Shown: one piece after another, positions 12,579-14,960 of the stretch
Position numbering within the stretch: position 1 is the stretch's first letter
Layout: every line of letters begins with the position of its first letter
Source of the DNA: JBCDBY01 sp039182715
GTDB taxonomy: Bacteria; Planctomycetota; PLA2
Direction: 5' to 3'
Length of the DNA: 14,960 bases
Assembly (NCBI GenBank): GCA_039182715.1
Contig: JBCDBY010000090.1
Location: 1-14,960, forward strand
Position numbers and translations under genes: made by a program
Notes under the pieces: generated by a model
Databases searched by the model: none
The model's input: only the letters and a program-made list of their open reading frames with translations
Told to the model about the DNA's origin: nothing

Positions 12579-13721
12579 ATGGCGGACCGCAAGCGACCCC
12601 CGTATCAACTCAAGAGCGCGGAGCTTCGCGCGCTCGTCGACCAGCTCGTCGCCGAGGCGCAGGCGGTGCACGGCGAATCGCCGGACTCCGCGATCATCGG
12701 GGAGATGCTGACCACGTCGGTCCGCTTCCTGCGCGACCGCATTCCGCGCGGCGACCTGCGGCTGGTCAACAACGCGCTCAAGGAGCTGCGCCACGCGCTC
12801 TACATCTTCGGCGACTACGCGCACTGCCGGAAGGTGGCGGTGTTCGGCAGCGCGCGCACCAAGCCCGACCACCCCGACTGGCAGGCGGCGCACTCCTTCG
12901 CGGAGAAGGTCGTCAAGGAAGGTTGGATGGTCATCACCGGTGCGGGCGACGGCATCATGGGCGCCGCGCAGGGCGGCGCCGGGCGCGAGCAGAGCTTCGG
13001 CGTGAACATCCGCCTGCCCTTCGAGCAGAGTGCCAACCCGACCATCGCGGGCGACCGCAAGCTGATCAACTTCCGCTACTTCTTCACGCGCAAGGTGATG
13101 TTCGTGAAGGAGTCGCACGCCATCGCGCTCTTTCCCGGTGGGTTCGGCACGCACGACGAGGGCTATGAGGCGCTCACGCTCATCCAGACCGGCAAGAGCG
13201 AGCTCATTCCGGTGGTCTACGTCGATGCGCCGGGCGGCAGCTACTGGAAGGACTGGGACGAGTACGTCCGTACGCACCTGCACGCGCGCGGCCTCATCAG
13301 CGACGACGACCTCGCGCTCTACAAGGTGACCGACAGCGTCGATGACGCCATCAGCGAGATCACCAACTTCTACTCCAACTACCACTCCAGCCGGTACGTG
13401 AACAACAAGCTCGTGCTGCGCGTGCGCAAGGCGCCGGACCCCGAGCAGCTCGAGGCGATCAACACCGATTTCGCCGACCTCGTGGCAAACGGCCGCATCG
13501 AGGTGGCCGCCGCGCTCCCGGAGGAAGAGGGCGACGTCGCGCACTTCCCGCGCGTCACGCTCGAGTTCAACCGGCGCGACGTGGGCCGGCTCCGGCTGCT
13601 CATCGACCGCCTCAACAGCCTCGTCAGCGAGCACGCGGCCCCGCCGGTCGAGGCCGCGCCGCACCTCATCATGGAGGAGGAAATCTCCGAAGAGGCCGAG
13701 GACGCCGAAGCGAACGAGTAG
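12579..13721 (+). CDS. LOG-family (TIGR00730-type) Rossmann-fold protein with C-terminal extension
   Basis: 380 residues, longer than the roughly 190 of cytokinin-type LOG enzymes. The central Rossmann domain (about 84-265) has VAVFGSART (86-94), VITGAGDGIMGAAQGGA (118-134), FFTRKVMFVKESHA, and PGGFGTHDEGYE (186-197), the PGGxGTxxE nucleotide-binding and catalytic motif with E194. LOG proteins cleave nucleoside 5'-monophosphates to base and ribose 5-phosphate; they were once mis-annotated as lysine decarboxylases. An N-terminal helical region (1-80) and a C-terminal domain (about 275-360) precede an acidic tail (MEEEISEEAEDAEANE). The role of the extensions is unknown. ATG at 12579 is fixed by the short intergenic space. 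Its TAG stop forms part of the next gene's putative -10. Confidence 0.85.
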   Translation: MADRKRPPYQLKSAELRALVDQLVAEAQAVHGESPDSAIIGEMLTTSVRFLRDRIPRGDLRLVNNALKELRHALYIFGDYAHCRKVAVFGSARTKPDHPDWQAAHSFAEKVVKEGWMVITGAGDGIMGAAQGGAGREQSFGVNIRLPFEQSANPTIAGDRKLINFRYFFTRKVMFVKESHAIALFPGGFGTHDEGYEALTLIQTGKSELIPVVYVDAPGGSYWKDWDEYVRTHLHARGLISDDDLALYKVTDSVDDAISEITNFYSNYHSSRYVNNKLVLRVRKAPDPEQLEAINTDFADLVANGRIEVAAALPEEEGDVAHFPRVTLEFNRRDVGRLRLLIDRLNSLVSEHAAPPVEAAPHLIMEEEISEEAEDAEANE

Positions 13722-13731
13722 AATCGCCCGG
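13719..13731 (+). promoter_or_regulatory. -10 element overlapping the LOG stop codon
   Basis: TAGAAT (13719-13724) lies 7 nt before the ATG at 13732. Its first three bases are the TAG stop of the LOG gene. The spacing predicts a leaderless transcript for the SNase-like gene. Confidence 0.5.
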
Positions 13732-14772
13732 ATGGGAATTCGGGTATTCGTCGTTCTTGCCATTTCCACGTCCGTCTTCGGCCAGGACAAGCTGCCGAAG
13801 CTCCCCCAGGATCTGAACGTCGAATTCGGCGTTTACGTGCCCTACTACGAGTCGCGCGCGAAGACCGAGTTCAAGGCGCGCTCCAAGAACATCTGCGGCA
13901 AGCTGCTCGGCCTCAACAAGAAGTGCAGGACCTGCCGCGCGAAGGGGCTCGTCAAGGTCGTGCTGCGCGAGGGGTTCTACAACAAGGACAACGTCTGGGT
14001 CCCGCCGCTCGAGGACATCCGCGACTGCCCCACCTGCAACCGTCGCAAGTACCTCTTCCAGTCGAGTCGCGCGCGCCGCTTCATCAGCTACGGACTGCCG
14101 CCCGACAGCCAGAACTCGCAGCTCACCATTCACGACCTAATGAGTCGCATGGAGTCGAGCCGCAACCCCTACCGCGCGCTCCCCAAGCTCAAGTACGAGA
14201 TGCGCGGCCGCTACGCGATCGTCAAGGCGTCGTCGGGCGACGCGGTCTTCCCGCTGCAGTTCCACCTCATCCCGGGGTCGAAGCAGAAGTTCATCTGGTA
14301 CCTGCACGACCCGGTCAAGTTCGGCCCGTTCAACATGGCGTCGGAGTTCGTTCCCGTGCCGGCCAGCGGCCAGGTCACCGAGGTCTATGCCGGCGACGTG
14401 CTGCGCATCAGCGGTCGGCGCGTCGTGCGGATCGCGGGCATCACGGTGCCGGGGCCCGACGGCAAGGTGCTCAAGGGCCACCAGACGATGCCCGACCAGA
14501 CGCTGCGCGCGATCGTGCGACGCGAGCTGAAGGACAAGGTGGTGCAGTTCTCCACCGACCGCCGCGCGCAGTTCACCTGTCGGGGCGTGCCGCTGGTGTT
14601 CGTGAACCTCGGACGCAACGATTTCGGCGAGTCCCTCATCCGCCGCGGCCTCGCGCGCCGCCACCCCAAACACCGCACGACGCGCGGCAGCACCTATCTC
14701 AAGGCGGAGAACGCCGCGCGGGACGAGCGCGCCGGGATTTGGGAGAAGCTGATCAAGAAGCCGAAGAAATAG
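13732..14772 (+). CDS. Secreted protein with paired CxxC motifs and C-terminal SNase-like domain
   Basis: 346 residues. A signal peptide covers about 1-17 (MGIRVFVVLAISTSVFGQ). A first region carries C65-x2-C68 and C99-x2-C102, a likely zinc-binding knuckle pair (KKCRTCRAKG; DCPTCNRRKY), plus C55. About 215-340 looks like a staphylococcal-nuclease fold: YAGDVLRISGRRVVRIAGIT, ELKDKVVQFSTDRRAQFTCR, LVFVNLGRNDFGESLIRRGL, and the C-terminal YLKAENAARDERAGIWEKL, which matches the family's 'L-AE--A----GIW' end. Alignment by eye to SNase R35-D40-E43 gives R233, T238 and G241. The catalytic Glu and calcium Asp therefore appear lost, and the domain may bind rather than cut. It is followed by an intrinsic terminator at 14835. 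The cellular role is unknown. Confidence 0.75.
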   Translation: MGIRVFVVLAISTSVFGQDKLPKLPQDLNVEFGVYVPYYESRAKTEFKARSKNICGKLLGLNKKCRTCRAKGLVKVVLREGFYNKDNVWVPPLEDIRDCPTCNRRKYLFQSSRARRFISYGLPPDSQNSQLTIHDLMSRMESSRNPYRALPKLKYEMRGRYAIVKASSGDAVFPLQFHLIPGSKQKFIWYLHDPVKFGPFNMASEFVPVPASGQVTEVYAGDVLRISGRRVVRIAGITVPGPDGKVLKGHQTMPDQTLRAIVRRELKDKVVQFSTDRRAQFTCRGVPLVFVNLGRNDFGESLIRRGLARRHPKHRTTRGSTYLKAENAARDERAGIWEKLIKKPKK

Positions 14773-14834
14773 AGGGGCTGCCGGAGAGTGAGGGAGCTGT
14801 GAGCGCGGGGGGTTGGCGCTGAGGAAACGGAGAG

Positions 14835-14860
14835 CCGCTGTTATAGCAGTGGTTTTTTTT
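14835..14860 (+). terminator. Rho-independent terminator after the SNase-like gene
   Basis: CCGCTGT (14835-14841), loop TATA, GCAGTGG (14846-14852) form a seven-pair stem including two G-U pairs. It is followed directly by eight T (14853-14860). It lies 62 bases after the stop codon in the right orientation and is the only classical intrinsic terminator seen in the window. Confidence 0.75.
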
Positions 14861-14960
14861 AGTGGGCCCCTTGAAAAAAAAAAGCGATAAAAACCCAGCG
14901 AAAACCCCCCAACGCCAAAACACCCCGCGCGACACAACCACCCCAACCCCCCCACAACCC
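14861..14960. other. Low-complexity A/C-rich tail, probably unreliable sequence
   Basis: After the terminator the sequence turns into runs of A and C, with only one T in the last ~87 bases and homopolymers of up to ten A and seven C. It has no codon structure and a composition unlike the rest of the window. The sharp strand asymmetry and position at the edge suggest low-quality end-of-contig bases. Nothing functional is claimed. Confidence 0.65.

Noticed and set aside
1..14960. tRNA, rRNA, riboswitch, insertion sequence or phage genes
   Set aside because: No cloverleaf, rRNA, riboswitch core, transposase/integrase motif or attachment-site repeat was recognised on either strand.

Overview
The window is a GC-rich, gene-dense bacterial chromosomal segment. 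Genes are short-spaced or overlapping, and many proteins carry a signal peptide or lipobox (e.g. an N-terminus ending AVGA|QG at 3219, another ending VFG|QD at 13732). Coiled-coil/HEAT-like exported proteins, a PDZ-thioredoxin, a DUF4382-like lipoprotein and a selenoprotein suggest an uncultured bacterium, perhaps Planctomycetota. That placement is inference from style only; no phylogenetic marker was compared.

Layout. 1-190 is a minus-strand fragment of an E1-beta (2-oxoacid dehydrogenase) gene, fused at a short shared segment (173-190) to a 5'-truncated phosphonate-type ABC ATPase (phnC); this looks like a chimeric join. phnC, phnE1 and phnE2 follow on + with ATGA overlaps. On the minus strand are a HAD phosphatase (3216-3875) and a PDZ-thioredoxin gene (2371-3219). 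The latter has an in-frame UGA at the catalytic cysteine position followed by a compact hairpin that fits a bacterial SECIS, so it is read here as one selenoprotein. From 3901 on + run a class V aminotransferase, a rhodanese-MBL fusion and a DUF4382-like lipoprotein, overlapping head to tail. A block of six minus-strand genes fills 7066-12559: coiled-coil protein, lipoprotein, unknown protein, aat, HEAT-like protein, and a 2OG-Fe(II) oxygenase. A LOG-family protein and a CxxC/SNase-like secreted protein follow on +, then an intrinsic terminator at 14835. The last ~90 bases are an A/C-only smear typical of poor end-of-contig sequence.

A feature that ties the window together is a -10-like hexamer, TAnnnT (or GAnnAT), 6-9 nt upstream of 12 of the 15 visible start codons. 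This is the arrangement expected for leaderless or nearly leaderless mRNAs. At both divergent gene pairs (3876-3900, 25 nt; 12560-12578, 19 nt) the two -10 elements overlap. No gene-free stretch exceeds 200 nt; the largest, 10047-10228, holds two inverted arrays of a 7-bp repeat.

The genes do not form one obvious system. The clear functional units are the phosphonate-type importer, the HAD/selenoprotein pair, and the aminotransferase/rhodanese-MBL/lipoprotein set.
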